DNA of 64,000 nucleotides. Source: Gymnopus androsaceus JB14 (taxonomy: Eukaryota > Basidiomycota > Agaricomycetes > Agaricales > Omphalotaceae). Positions 48,979 through 61,243 of the stretch are shown piece after piece. The first letter of the stretch is position 1. Each line of letters begins with the position of its first letter. A program made the position numbers and the translations under genes. The notes beneath the pieces were generated by a model that ran no database searches, had not been told where the DNA came from, and was given only the letters and a program-made list of their open reading frames with translations. The stretch is from assembly GCA_009733575.1 (NCBI GenBank), contig ML769436.1, forward strand, positions 19,533 to 83,532, read 5' to 3'.

Positions 48979-49827
48979 TCTTTTCTTTTTGATGGGATAG
49001 TACGTGCAGAAAGTTTGAGCGGATTGAAGAAGGTTAGACTAGCCGGGATGGTTTTTATACATGCCAGAGAGTAAAAGCAACTTGGATAGTGTCATCGATT
49101 CTGTCATGGATGAGACGACTGACGACGATTGAAAGAGAGCGCGATGACCAGGGAGGTGAGCTCATGCCTGCTCATGCAATAGAAATTACGTCGTTTGGGA
49201 ACAGAAAAGAATTAGAATTACCAAAGTGGATCGGATTCACAGTCATACATAGACTCAGGAAGTTCCGAGTCGGTTGAGTGACGGAGAGAATAGTCCACGG
49301 AGTAGAACGGTCCATGGAACTTGCGTAATTCAAACGCGGCCTCAATTGGAAAAAAAGGGAGAATGAGCGCTGCAATGAAGCTAATAATATTACAGCAAGC
49401 AGTATAGGACCGTATACTTAGGTCACTGTGGAATACTGTGGAATCGTGGATGGGAAGAAGGAAAGCACTAAGCGCGCGCTTGTAACTTGAACTCCGTCGA
49501 TGAGATCAGAGACGGCTCATTGCTGTTTTTGGCTTTTTCCTAGTTCAGCACTTGGACCATGCCGTGTAATAGACCTTCCTTCCTTCCTTCCTAAACTGGC
49601 TCCTACTGTAAACCGATTTTCAATTTGATCAGCTGTTCTGCAAGTTACTAAACGCTTTGGATACGCTTTGGACAGGCCTCTGCGGATGACTATATTTTTA
49701 CAATGTAATTGGCTCTTCAAACTCGTAACACGGTAATACGACAGTACGTTCTAGTGTTCATCTATACAAGCATCAGCCCTTAGACGTTCAACCTGCCATA
49801 TCAAAAGCTCCCAAATTCAGTCCCGAA
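48979..49827. other. Intergenic of tandem unit 1
   Basis: Promoter of the transporter and, from about 49610, DNA related to 32870-33050. A four-fold CTTC repeat (about 49567-49590) is shortened in unit 2. Confidence 0.45.
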
Positions 49828-50180
49828 ATGACAACGAACGTCCCACCAGCAATTCCGTCGTGTCACTTGTATACCGTCTCTTCTATGAACTGCGTCAGGT
49901 CCCATAAAAAAGACTACGCGGCTGCTGTTGGAAATTTTCAGTCTCGGTACGGCGGCGTCCCTTCACATCTCCCACCACCTACCCCTGTCGTTGGGCAGAA
50001 GAAGGCAAAGGACTCAACAGAAGCTTCTGTAGGCCAGAGTACATCATCGGGCATCGGAGGTGCTGCAATACCTCCTTCTGGGATCCCTTCACCTACGCGA
50101 AGGCGCAAAGAAGAAAGCATAGGGAGCCAAGAAAAACGGCTCTTGCTCCCCATGGAAAGGTTCGTTCTATCTTATTGAGT
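49828..50180 (+). pseudogene. Ser/Lys-rich protein, degraded copy B
   Basis: Related to 33606-34000. The core KKDYAAAVGNFQSRYG, then SHLPPPTPVVGQKKAKDS, and STSSGIGGAAIPPSGIPSPT are kept. The N-terminal Ser-rich stretch is shortened, the Lys-rich end is out of frame, and the frame closes at VLSY. Probably not a working gene. Confidence 0.6.
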
Positions 50181-51362
50181 ACAGATACAGCCGCACTGGA
50201 TCAAACTCCAGGCAAATAAATAGATTTGGAAGGTTATATCAGTCTATAAAATAATGGATGCTGTCCTTTGGGCGCTCCCCGTCTCCTTAGGTTTAATTGC
50301 ATGCCTCAGTCTCCTTTGGTGTTAAGTATATTATCTGTGTAGTAAGCTAAGTAGTATGAAATCTCCCGATAAGTAAAGCCACCTGATTACAATGAGAGTA
50401 AATAGTGAGCCCGTGAAGGCGGAAATGAGGAAAAGAGTCCCGTACCTATAACAGGGAGATCATAGTGACGCTGGCGAAAGTAGTAGATCAATCTTGAGAT
50501 CCGCTAGTCGACTTTTCATCATCGATCATGAAGTATATGTACGTCCGAGTTTGTCTCGTGATGCGTATACTTCATCTCATGCTTTACACTTATGACCATG
50601 ATAGCAGTTCTAACGGAACAAGTTCAGCATTATTATATTTGTGAATCAGAACCGACTCGGAGGCACTCACGATGTCATCGCAAAGAGACAACTGACCCAG
50701 AGGAGGGATACGTATACAACGTTCACTGCCCAGTCCTTATATTCTACACAAAAGTGAATTGACCTTCAAGCTTCAAAGCTGCATATACATAGGCATTCCA
50801 AGACCGGCTACAGAAAATCAAGTAGGAATGCGTAATTCGAGCCCGGCCGAAGATGCACGAAGATGAGATGATCTCGAGTTCAAGATCTACCACCCACGGT
50901 GACTGCCATGCTCGAGAGTCGAAATCGTGGATGGGAAGAAGAAAGCAAAATATTAAGCGCGCGCTAATAACTTGATGTCGATGAGCGACTCTCATTGACA
51001 CTTGAATTTCCCTTTCATCCACCTCGATGCTCTAGGACTTGACTAAAACTCGACAATTTTGTGCTTCCTAGTTTTCCTTCTGTGAACTTCGAGATCGTCG
51101 AGATCAACGATCGAGAAACCAAGACGAGGGGAGGAAACATTGTAAATTTGCTGTAAATGATATCTTCTCATTGTGACCCTTTCTCTTTCGAGCCTAGAAG
51201 TTACCTATGCGCCCGATCCTTAAAATCACTCTTACTGCTGCTGAAACTGTCGTAATTATTAGTTAATTGTATTGTACATGTGTGAGAACGTTGATAAAAT
51301 CGTAAGTAAAGGATATCATAAGATCGTGTATAGTTTTCGTTGTCCAATTTGTCAACTTAATC

Positions 51363-52375
51363 CTATACTGTAGCAGGTGCTGTGCCAGCCGCAGTACCAG
51401 GTGCCAACCCTGCATTATTCCTGCTGTATGGACTTCCAAGACCGCCCATATGTCCCAGAGGCAACCCAAATCCGTTCGATCCATGTTCAGCAGACAGCAG
51501 CTCAGTTAGAGCAACATACCACCCAATGATCGATGTGATGATACCCCAAGCAGCGGCGGCATGAAGAACTCTGCAAGAATGAGAAGGAAAATACAAATCA
51601 GTCCATTTACAATGAGAAAATAATAAAGAGCTACGTACCCTCGATTTCCAGTGAACGAAGTTGATACCCATGAAGAGATAGAACATCCACAAGAATGCAA
51701 AGAAGCCACGGAACCAAGATGCGTGCGGAAGGACGCAATGCTGGATACGTCGAGATGTCAAAAATGACTGACTGCCAACTTCAAGAATATAGATTGACTT
51801 ACAATATTAGAAAGGTAATAGCAAACCAAGTCATCCAATAGATGCCGAGTGCGTTAACAAATTCTGTACCAGCGCCGTTTCCTGAGCTCGAAGCTCCGTA
51901 TGCGGCAAGGATGCCAGAGGCAGGTATGAAGATCACAGCGTAAGACAGCCAAAATGCACCGTAGAGCGTGAAAACTATAAGATGCTTGTTTAGTGACGAG
52001 CAGTGCACGAGTTGTGGATACTCACCAGTTAGCTCCGAAGGGGTTTCCACGCGGAAACTCCCACATGCCAGCCAAAAGGGTAACCAAACCACCGACGAAC
52101 AGCGCCATTCCAATGACAAGGTTGGATGTATTGATGCCACGAGCAGTGGCGATATATAAAGAAAAGATGAAAAGGGTGGCCGAAAAAGCGAAAGTTCCTC
52201 TGCAAGAAAAGATGCGACAGACAGTTGGCATATAATAACAGCATGTAATTGCGTTGACTTACAGAGGTCCTGCAGGAGAGATTCGTGTACCTCCGTATCC
52301 TGCTCCAGTGTCATTGCCGGCGTAGCCCCCACGCCCAAATCTGCCTTTGGTGTTGGCTCCATTGATAGCAGACAT
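51363..52375 (-). CDS. Gpr1/Fun34/YaaH acetate transporter, copy 2
   Basis: Near-identical copy of the gene at 47967-48978, start ATG 52373-52375. Here GNPFGA is in frame, but an extra base (plus strand T at about 52030) alters the splice-side codon to GNPFGANW. A missing G near 51707 and an additional A near 51659 put the fourth helix (FLWMFYLFMGIN) out of frame. Remaining helices and the C-terminal exon are the same as in copy 1. Each copy is intact where the other is broken. Either unit 2 is a decaying duplicate, or both carry uncorrected homopolymer errors. Two functional copies would raise acetate-uptake dosage. Confidence 0.72.
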
Positions 52376-53221
52376 TCTTTTCTTTTTGATGGGATAGTAC
52401 GTGCAGAAAGTTTGAGCGGATTGAAGAAGGTTAGACTAGCCGGGATGGTTTTTATACATGCCAGAGAGTAAAAGCAACTTGGATAGTGTCATCGATTCTG
52501 TCATGGATGAGACGACTGACGACGATTGAAAGAAGCGCGATGACCAGAGCGATGACCAGGGAGGTGAGCTCATGCCTGCTCATGCTAATAGAAATTACGT
52601 CGTTTGGGAACAGAAAAGAATTAGAATTACCAAAGTGGATCGGATTCACAGTCATACATAGACTCAGGAAGTTCCGAGTCGGTTGAGTGACGGAGGAGAT
52701 AGTCACGAGTAGAACGGTCCATGGAACTTGCGTAATTCAAACGCGGCCTCAATTGGAAAAAAGGGAGAATGAGCGCTGCATGAAGCTATAATAATTACAG
52801 CAACAGCAGGCTGTATAGACATACTTAGGTCACTGTGGAATACTGTGGAATCGTGGATGGAAGAAGGAAAGTACTAAGCGCGCGCTTGTAACTTGAACTC
52901 CGTCGATGAGATCAGAGACGGCTCATTGCTGTTTTTGGCTTTTCCTAGTTCAGCACTTGGACATGCGTGTAATACTTCTTCTTCCTTCTAAACTGGCTCC
53001 TACTGTAAACCGATTTTCAATTTGATCAGCTGTTCTGCAGTTACTAACGCTTTGGATACGCTTTGGACAGGCTCTGCGGATGACTATATTTTTACAATGT
53101 AATTGCTCTTCAAACTCATAACACGGTAATACGACAGTACGTTCTAGTGTTCATCTATACAAGCATCAAGCCCTTAGACGTTCAACCTGCCATATCAAAA
53201 GCTCCCAAATTCAGTCCCGGA

Positions 53222-53600
53222 AATGACAACGACGTCCCACCAGCAATTCCGTCGTGTCACTTGTATACCGTCTCTTCTATGAACCTGCGTCAGGTCCCAT
53301 AAAAGACTACGCGGCTGCTGTTGGAAATTTTCAGTCTCGGTACGGCGGCGTCCCTTCACATCTCCCACACCTACCCCTGTCGTTGGGCAGAAGAAGGCAA
53401 AGGACTCAACAGAAGCTTCTGTAGGCCAGAGTACATCATCGGGCATCGGAGGTGCTGCAATACCTCCTTCTGGGATCCCTTCACCTACTAAGGCGCAAAG
53501 AAGAAAGCATAGGGAGCCAAGAAAAACGGCTCTTGCTCCCATGGAAAGGTTCGTTCATCTTTTAGTACAGATACAGCGCACTGATCAAAACTCCAGGCAA
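53222..53600 (+). pseudogene. Ser/Lys-rich protein, degraded copy C
   Basis: This is the counterpart of 49828-50180 in unit 2. KDYAAAVGNFQSRYGGVPSH survives, but the frame breaks before and after it, and the Lys-rich end has a TAG where block A has GAG. Not functional as read. Confidence 0.6.
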
Positions 53601-54303
53601 ATAAATAATTTGGAAGGTATATCAGTCTATAAAAATGAATGCTGCCTTTGGGCGCTCCCCGTCTCCTTAGGTTTAATTGCATGCCTCAGTCTCCTTTGGT
53701 GTTAAGTATATTATCTGTGTAGTAAGCTAAGTAGTATGAAATCTCCCGATAAGTAAAGCCACCTGATTACAATGAGAGTAAATAGTGAGCCCGTGAAGGC
53801 GGAAATGAGGAAAAGAGTCCCGTACCTATAACAGGGAGATCATAGTGACGCTGGCGAAAGTAGTAGATCAATCTTGAGATCCGCTAGTCGACTTTTCATC
53901 ATCGATCATGAAGTATATGTACGTCCGAGTTTGTCTCGTGATGCGTATACTTCATCTCATGCTTCACACTTATGACCATGATAGCAGTTCTAACGGAACA
54001 AGTTCAGCATTATTATATTTGTGAATCAGAACCGACTCGGAGGCACTCACGATGTCATCGCAAAGAGACAACTGACCCAGAGGAGGGATACGTATACAAC
54101 GTTCACTGCCCAGTCCTTATATTCTACACAAAAGAAAAGTTAATTCAAAGCTGGATGGATTGTGGAAGGTACGAACTGAGAGGCGGGCTAGAGAATAAAT
54201 CAGTGTACTGCTCTTGCATTGCTACAGGCGTGCCTGTGATGAATGCCGAGTGAGTAGTTACTATGACCTGTTGACACCGGTCAAAAGCAAAGTCCATAAG
54301 AAA

Positions 54304-54956
54304 CTAAGGAATACGCACAGTGCTCGTGATAGCTGCAACGAGGAGCCCAGCAGTAAATATTATAGCTAAAGTTATCCGTGTGTAGTTATACCACTTGGGA
54401 AAGATATGCCGAGGCCATTGAACGACGAGGAGCAAATCTATATTGAAAACGACGGACATCAGTGCACCGAAAACGAGGGTGAGGATCCCCGCAGTGATAA
54501 TATCGTCTTTGTGGACCTCAACCACAAATGCAGGTGTGAGAGTGAGGGCATAATTCTGGATATGGGTTTGCAGGGTGTTGTATTTGTGAATGGAGAAGCT
54601 CGCTAGGCCCTGTGCAATGCCAGCGACGTTCGTAGTGATCTGATAAACAACTGGGTGACCACTGATATGAGATGAATTCTTGCATGTTAAAAGAACGATT
54701 GAACATACTGAGGCGTTCACGACGCAGATAATACGCACGCGAGTACATGTTCTTGCTTTTGAAAGCATCCCACCTCATTTCCTTGAGACCTGGAAAGGAC
54801 ATGCTTTGGAGATCGTATATGAGTGGAAGAACAGCGAGGAAGGAAACGTTGAACAGCGATGTAAACCAAACTCACTACCGTTATAAGTGGGTTCATTCTC
54901 ACCCGAGTCGCAGTCATCGTAAGAGGACTCGATGAGAGGTCAAGACACGGGAGCAT
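54304..54956 (-). CDS. Multi-pass membrane protein (block C)
   Basis: Paralogue of 34815-35501. Exon MSFPGLKEMRWDAFKSKNMY to YYLRRERL, a GTATGT..CCCAG intron (about 54649-54705), and VYQITTNVAGIAQGLASFSI onward to STVRIP with TAG at 54304-54306. Hydrophobic segments ALTLTPAFVVEV, ILTLVFGALMSVVFN and ITLAIIFTAGLLVAAITSTV match those of block A. A 5' exon from ATG 54954-54956 (MLPCLDLSSSPLTMTATRVR) is likely, but its junction phase is unclear. Compared with block A the segment QAKLWGLDL is shortened. Conserved reading frame with changed third bases indicates purifying selection. Function unknown. Confidence 0.58.
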
Positions 54957-54983
54957 GATCTACAAGGTTTTGCAAAAGTAGCG

Positions 54984-55109
54984 CGGAATGATCTTCGAAT
55001 GTATTCTGTTTATTTGAGATGATTATCATCCCTAAAGAAGTAAACTGGCCTGCGATTGCATATCTTTATATTGAAATAAGCGAAAAACAGCTCGAAGATC
55101 ATTCCGAGG
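54984..55109. repeat. Imperfect inverted repeat
   Basis: CGGAATGATCTTCGA at 54985-54999 faces its complement TCGAAGATCATTCCG at 55094-55108, with weaker pairing for another 20-25 bp inward. It could fold into a stem-loop of about 125 bp or be the end of a small non-autonomous element. Confidence 0.6.
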
Positions 55110-55578
55110 TACTTAGCAAATCATTGATCGCAGCCAAATCGCAGCTACAGTATTGGCAAAGTATTGGGCAGGCAGTGTAACTTGACAGCTACTGAATCTC
55201 GAAGGTGTTAAATGCTACCAACAGGTAGTGTAAAGGTGTTGAAAGTGTATGCCCGGCCTATGTACCCATCGCTCGAGGGCTTCTTTGCTAAATGAGCGAA
55301 GAAAGTCTCTGACCAAGTGACATCCCTAAGGCCTGGAAGTGGAGTGATTTGGGAAGGAAGAAAATGTATTACACGGCATGGTCAGTGATCCAGAGAATTA
55401 CCCAATTCGGCACTAGCATGCTCCGCTGTCGCCGCTACTGTAGTCCCATCATGTAAACCATACAAAATACACAGTACAGGTTATTAGTACTCTAGTACTA
55501 GTATCTACTTACAGTTATCATAAGTAGTGAGTTTATTAACCATATTCAAACATTTTACATTCAAACACCGTCAGGGCT
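55110..55578. other. Intergenic, no gene seen
   Basis: No exon recognised. It has short palindromic CTAGTACTAG-type runs near 55490-55505. Confidence 0.35.
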
Positions 55579-55836
55579 TCATACACCCATTTTGCAAGTA
55601 ACGAATATACGATACGCGTCGATGTGAGGTAGTAAATAGGCTAGATAGTAAGTTTTGTCCAAGTTATTTGCAAAGTGCGTCGCTCTGGGGTTCAATGCAA
55701 CTTTGTGAGGAAAGCGAGACAGCCTTATTGTCTTACAAGCCAGCAGAGTATGTTCCGGTGTTTCCATATCTCCTCTGTATAACCTGCCCAGAGTCAAGCC
55801 CACGCAAAAGACGGAGCAAGTTCGACAAACGAGCAC
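55579..55836 (-). pseudogene. Reverse-transcriptase C-terminal remnant
   Basis: The frame contains CRTCSVFCVG, a spacer, then METPEHTLLAC, followed by a helical tail ending TCKMGV. A Cys-x2-Cys with ETxEHxLLxC is the zinc-binding end found after the RNase H/RT part of fungal LINE-like elements. No RT core is present in the window and the frame has no ATG, so this is a fossil fragment. Confidence 0.4.
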
Positions 55837-56437
55837 TTGCAGCGACGACGATGGGTGCGGAAGCGAAGATGCGCTTCACGCACTTTCGCGCTGGACGTTG
55901 ATGTCGTTTTGCTTGTCACGGCATCTCAAACATAGATGAAAGTTTTCGCGAATCACTCAGGCTGGTGGAGTCCGTTTTGAACGAATCGGGAAGTCAAAGT
56001 TCGATGCGGTCCAACAAGAACAAGTATAATCAAATGTCACGGTGGGGACTGTTTCTGGTATACGCTGGTATTTTCGCCTTGAGAACGGCCAGTATGGAGA
56101 TAGGGGATAGGGATTAATGTAATAAATGTCGCGAAAGAAGGTACCAGATCCGCTTTGACCTGCTAGAAATGGGAATTGTTTGATCGGTCCATCCGCGCCA
56201 ATAGTACCGCCCAATCCGGCCGGCACTGAAACTGTGCTGGTGTGGCTGAGTCACTTCCACAGCTCCGCGTCGTTGAGCCCATTCTTGTTTTCATCCCTGT
56301 TCTTCCAACGCTACGTTTCCAGTTCGACCACACCTTTTCTTTTCTTCCTAATCGCCCATTTGTTAGATTTTCAGTGACACCGCTGGGCGCACGGTCCAAA
56401 ATCCATCTTCACCTTTCTCTCTCTCTCTCTCTACAGC
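55837..56437. other. Promoter of the RING gene
   Basis: No supported gene. A pyrimidine tract of TCTC repeats ends in CTACAG three bases before the ATG at 56438 (56418-56436), which is typical of strong fungal promoters but also resembles a splice acceptor. Confidence 0.45.
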
Positions 56438-59400
56438 ATGGGTCAAAGCCAAAGCAAAGCCAATGCCAATGGCTCCAAAAACCGAGAATCTCGTGTGGAT
56501 AACGTGTCCAACGATGGGCAAGAACAGCACTCGGCTAGCCACAGCCCATCCTTCTCGACTTTGGTGGCCAAACGACGAGCAGCGAGCTCTTCTAGAAGAA
56601 GTTCGAGTCTACGAAGCAAGGCTGTACGGAACAGCTTTTTCAAGTCGAAAACTGAATCAGAAGGGAGGGTCAAAGAGGACGAGGCAGAGACGGATATGCC
56701 AGAATCGTCTGGTCACCGCTCTGCGTGGCGAAGATCAATTGGATTCGTCAAATCCAGGCGTTGGTCTAAAACTCCAGGCATTAAAGAGGATGATACGATG
56801 GAGGGGGGTTCGTTCTCTGCATCTGATGCTACAGAGCCAACAACAGTACCATCTTCAAGTTCATCTTCACCAGAACTTGCCACGGAAACCAGCGATACCA
56901 TTGCGGAATCAGTGGAAGCAGATCTGCCTACAATCGTTCTACCCATTGTATCTGCTGAGACAGATGTTACAGCAGACGAAATACCAGACACTTCTATCGC
57001 AGCCGATCCACCCTCACAAGTACTGTCTATCCTTAGCGAGACGGAAACTTCCGATTCAATTGCAGTCCCTATATCTGTTGACGACTCAATTCCTGTCGCT
57101 AGCGATACTGTTGAGGATGCTGCCACCACATTATCTCCACTCCCTGCGGACTCTACTGCGACACCTGCACGACCTCAGTTCCCATCGTCCGGCACTCTGG
57201 TTGTCGTTCAGGGTGTAGTTCACACCACTGACGTTCCGATACCTACTCAACTCCCACCCGCAGAAATGCACAGTTCTCCCAACCTAGAACCTAGCTCAAG
57301 TCTCGATGACACCAGAGCATCCCGAAGGGCGTCTACGTCGACTTTATCGGGTCCAAGAGACAGACTTTCGGCGCTACTGCGTCGTAGTCATGAATCTAGG
57401 TCGACTTCGAGACCTGCAAGTGCAGCGTCTGTGCGAAATAGTGATAGCGTGGCGTCTGAAGATTCGAATACCAATCCAGCGTCGGAGGAAGAGTCAATTA
57501 CACCATCGACGCCTTTGACTACACCTCCGACTACACCTCCACAGCCCCATAATCCACTGGGATCGATATCGTCCAGTAGCATAGATGTCCTCGGTACATT
57601 GCTTAGGTATGTTTCTTCATCTTTGACAAGATTTTCATTCTAATGTAATTCTTTTTTTTTCCAGCGTCGCAGCAGCAGCAACTGCTGCATCCCTACTCAC
57701 CGGATCGTCCGATCCCGTTGGGATAACTTCTCCTCCTCCTCCATCCACCGAAAACACGTCTTCCACTCCTTCCTCCAGTCCCTCTTCACCAATGTTTCCC
57801 CCGACTGCATCCACTTCAAACACGTCCATGTCGAGTCCGACATTGTCTCCGCGGAGTATTCCTGTTCACGCTGGCACTGGCACAGCGGGAGACAGAGATA
57901 GAGCAGAAAGAATGCGGCACGTGTGGTCTAATATCCGGAACCGTTTGAGCTTAGGTTTCGGTCAACCGCCTAACCGGAGACATCCTGCTGAGGCCTCTGC
58001 AGACGTGCCACTAGCAGCAGAGGGAGGAGGCGAAACTGCCCCTCTCACCGATGCCCGTGAAGCGAGAGAGAGAATGTTGAATGAGATCGCAAGAGCATTC
58101 AACCTGGGCCTTTCTTCGTCTCCTTCACCCTCACCCTCACCTTCCGTGGCTTCCCCTACGATCGACCCGGCGGAGAGTGATCCTGAAACTGTCACGGATG
58201 GTGGATTGCCCCTCGAAGGCACGTTTGAGCGATTCCTGGTAGATCTGCAAATGGACTTGAGGGGTGTACTTTCCGGTGAAGGGATCGCAGCGACAAGGCA
58301 ACAGCAACAGCCCACCATGGAACCGGAGAGTGGGCCTGAGACCTCTGCGGCCTCGGAACAACCTCCACAGCCTGAAGATGATGATGCCGACGACGACGGC
58401 TCTATGCCTTCATTACAGACCCTTGATTCGGATGATGATTCGGATGCAGAGGATACGGACTCGACCCCACCAGCACTATCAGAAATCGGTGGACCTACGA
58501 GTCCGACTGGGAATGGGAACAACGATTCCGGTACTGGTACTCCACGACAACGAATCAACTATTGGCGGTTGTACCGTTTCCCACCGATTGCCGCTCCGAG
58601 GGCGCAAGCAGCCGCGGAGAGTGTTGCACAGAATATGAGGTCTGGGTTGGGTGGCTTGACGCGAGCTATGCCTATGGGTGCGGCTGCCTCACCATTGACA
58701 ACGGCCAATGAAAGCGAATCTGGCGTAGGGGTTGCACCGTCGTCTTTGGAGCCACAAGACGCAGTGCCGAATTCTCCGAATGCGAATGCAAATGCAAATG
58801 CAAATGTAGTGGTTCCTGTCATTGTAGTAGGGTTGCAGAGTGTCAATGCTGTTTGGACCCCTATGGAGCCTGCACCTGCTCCAGCGGATGGGCAACCATC
58901 TCAAGCTGATGCAGAAGCAGCTGGCGCGCGCTGGCCCAGTCGAGCAGCTAATGCGCTGCGAAGTCTTCGTCGACAATCTACTCCTACGCCACCTACTGGC
59001 TCGCTGTTCCCAGATGGCGGTAATCCTTCGATGATGTCTGCGCAAGGCCTAGGCACTCCACCAGCGGGAATGACCAGCCAAGGAACACAAACGCAACTTC
59101 CTGGCACGACACCGCAAGCACCTCAGAATCGTGGATTACCCATGGCACTTCCCGAATTTCTTTCTGCGCCTGGGTCGAGGACGTTCTTGATCTATGTTAT
59201 TGGAGGTTAGTTGCGTTTACTACTGGGCTTTGAACACCCGATGTACTAACTTGACTTGCTTTACAGGCTATTATCCTCCTGATCATGAAATCGTTACTGG
59301 GACTAATGATGGCGTTTTAGACGCCTCTTTCGAAGCGCTATTGTATGTCTAGTTCAATCTATCTTTTCGGTAGCATCTGATTCCCTCCTCTAGATCGCTC

Positions 59401-59772
59401 AACGAACTTCTCAATCACGCTCACCCAGCCCCGCCTACGGTCTCGAAAGATCAACTCGAAAAGTCTGGTTTAGAGATCATCAAGGCGTCGCAGATCGAGG
59501 AATGGGAAAAGGCAGAGAAAATCCGAAACAACTGCGTTGAGCGGTGCTTGATCTGCTTGGATGAGTATGATCAGGAAGACTCTGTGCGGGTGTTGGAGTG
59601 TAAACATGCATTCCATATGGATTGTGTCGATCGATGGCTGTTGGAGGGTAGGAATTCTTGTCCGGCTTGTCGAGGCAAGGTAAGAGCTTGTTGTTTCAAC
59701 TTGAGCTGTGTAACTGACTGAAATCTGAATCTACTCTAGGGCGTGTCGGAAGGCGAGACCCAGTCTTCATGA
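56438..59772 (+). CDS. RING-H2 E3 ubiquitin ligase candidate, N-myristoyl
   Basis: ATG at 56438 opens MGQSQSKANANGSKN, a consensus N-myristoylation signal (Gly2, Ser at 6), followed by a basic Ser/Arg region that would help hold it on a membrane. A long disordered acidic Ser/Thr/Pro part fills the middle, with an NAN repeat (58790-58806). Near the end is a fold opening FLIYVIGGYYPPDHEIVTG. The RING-H2 finger is complete: CLICLDEYDQEDSVRVLECK, HAFHMDCVDRWL and SCPACRG. The protein ends GVSEGETQSS with TGA at 59770-59772. Introns are 57607-57664, 59206-59266, 59343-59393 and 59680-59739, all with normal borders and phases. The catalytic role with an E2 enzyme is a family inference; the substrate is unknown. 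About 1000 aa, complete. Confidence 0.9.
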
Positions 59773-60069
59773 AAAATCAGCTTTCCTCAAGTATCTTCAA
59801 TGTTGTTCTCAGTTTTACTTTTCAGTTTTTGTGGATCCGCGTTTTACCAAGTATAATACATAACGTCTCTCATTGGAATCACTGTAGTCCTCTCTCCTCA
59901 CCGAAAACGTAAATATCAATAGACATGCACACAATGTTGTTCCCTTCTAGTCAATAGTGTAGTATCAACCAAAAAATGTACCCTGACCGAACGAACACTC
60001 GGACTTTGAGACTCCATTGGTTTGGTGGAATTATAGAAATACAACAGTCCTTTCCTCCATCCGCTGTCT

Positions 60070-61052
60070 CTACACTGCGGTAAATCCTGCAGCTTTCAGC
60101 TTCTCCACAAGCTCATCGACGCTCTCTACCTTTGCACCACCCACACGCTTTGGGGGTTCCGTGACTTTCAACGTTTCTATCTGTGGCTCGAGGGAAACGT
60201 TGAGATCCGCGGGCGACATCTTCATCACAGGCTTTTTCTTAGCCTTCATGATATTGGGCAAAGAAGCATAACGCGGTTCTGAAAAATATGGTATGAGAAA
60301 GACGAAAACAATAGAGGTTATTCCACAACACACCGTTCAGCCGTAGGTCTGTCGTTACGATCATAGGAAACTTGACTCGCACTTGCTCAGAACCACCGTC
60401 AATCTCCCTCGTTACAACCGCATTCTTCTTTTCCAAGTCCAGCTCCACCTTGGACGCGTAAGTCGCCTGACCCCAACCCAGCAGCCCAGCAAGCATCTGC
60501 CCTGTCTGTCCCAAATCGTCATCGATAGCTTGTTTACCCAGAATGACCATGTCCACAGCTTCCTTCTCTTTCTGCTTCTCTACAATTGCTCTAATAGTCT
60601 TTGCAACGCCCAGAGGCTCCGGTGCTGGCGCTGATTCAGGTATTTCGACGTGTATGGCAGAATCTGCGCCCATTGCGAGAGCCGTCCGGAGGGTTTCGAC
60701 GGATTTGGCAGGTCCAATGGTTAATGCAGTTATAGTAACTGGTTCTGAACCTTCTTTAGAAAGACGTTCACGGATTCGGACTGCTTCTTCAACAGCGATT
60801 TCATCGAATGGGTTCTAGCAATTGATTCTTGAATGAGAACCAGTTGAAAGATACAGTATCATACACCAACCATTGAGTGCTTGACATTTAAATCCACTCC
60901 TGTTTGCTGAGCGTTCACGCGGATTTTGACTGCATAGTCCACTGCACTGCAGGATGGAGATTTCAAGTCGTGGAATGGTTCGAGGTCCAGGTGGAAACTT
61001 ACCGCTTCACGGGAACAAGGATGTTGAGCAATCTTGCGGGTGAAGGACGCAT
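60070..61052 (-). CDS. ETFB: Electron-transfer flavoprotein beta subunit
   Basis: Small subunit of mitochondrial ETF, which passes electrons from acyl-CoA and other dehydrogenases to ETF-ubiquinone oxidoreductase. ATG at 61050-61052 ([17 protein letters not shown]). Exons give [76 protein letters not shown] and [19 protein letters not shown]. The family signature is [20 protein letters not shown] followed by TTDLRLN and, after an intron, [17 protein letters not shown]. It ends AAGFTAV, TAG at 60070-60072. Length about 260 aa, normal for the family, with introns at about 60280-60333, 60815-60871 and 60947-61002. The AMP-binding residues in the GKQAIDDD region are intact. Convergent with the RING gene (298 bp apart). 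Confidence 0.93.
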
Positions 61053-61243
61053 GTTCTTGAATCTGACTAGCTAGAATGTGAACGACGGTAACTGAGCTGC
61101 TGGGACTCAGTGGAATAAGGAAGAATACGGACCTCGGAGGTCGCAAGGAAGATAAAAATTGCACATGTTTTTGGGGTTTATCTTATCTCGAGATAAGCGC
61201 CAGCGGTACCTACGACGCGCTTTTTTATGCCATTTCGCTAGCA

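Larger units (their letters stand above)
47348..50756. repeat. 3.4-kb tandem duplication, unit 1
   Basis: The unit starts CTTCAAGCTTCAAAGCTGCA and ends ..CTACACAAAAG; the next unit begins at 50763 after a few junction bases. It carries a YaaH-type transporter gene, its promoter, and a degraded Ser/Lys-rich gene. The two units are almost identical; differences are mostly one-base insertions or deletions. Confidence 0.9.
50763..54133. repeat. 3.4-kb tandem duplication, unit 2
   Basis: Direct repeat of 47348-50756. Unlike unit 1 it continues past ..CTACACAAAAG into the rest of the ancestral block (membrane gene at 54304), so unit 1 is the inserted copy and its right end is the truncation. Runs are shorter in unit 2 near 53000-53600, with many single-base losses. 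Confidence 0.9.
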
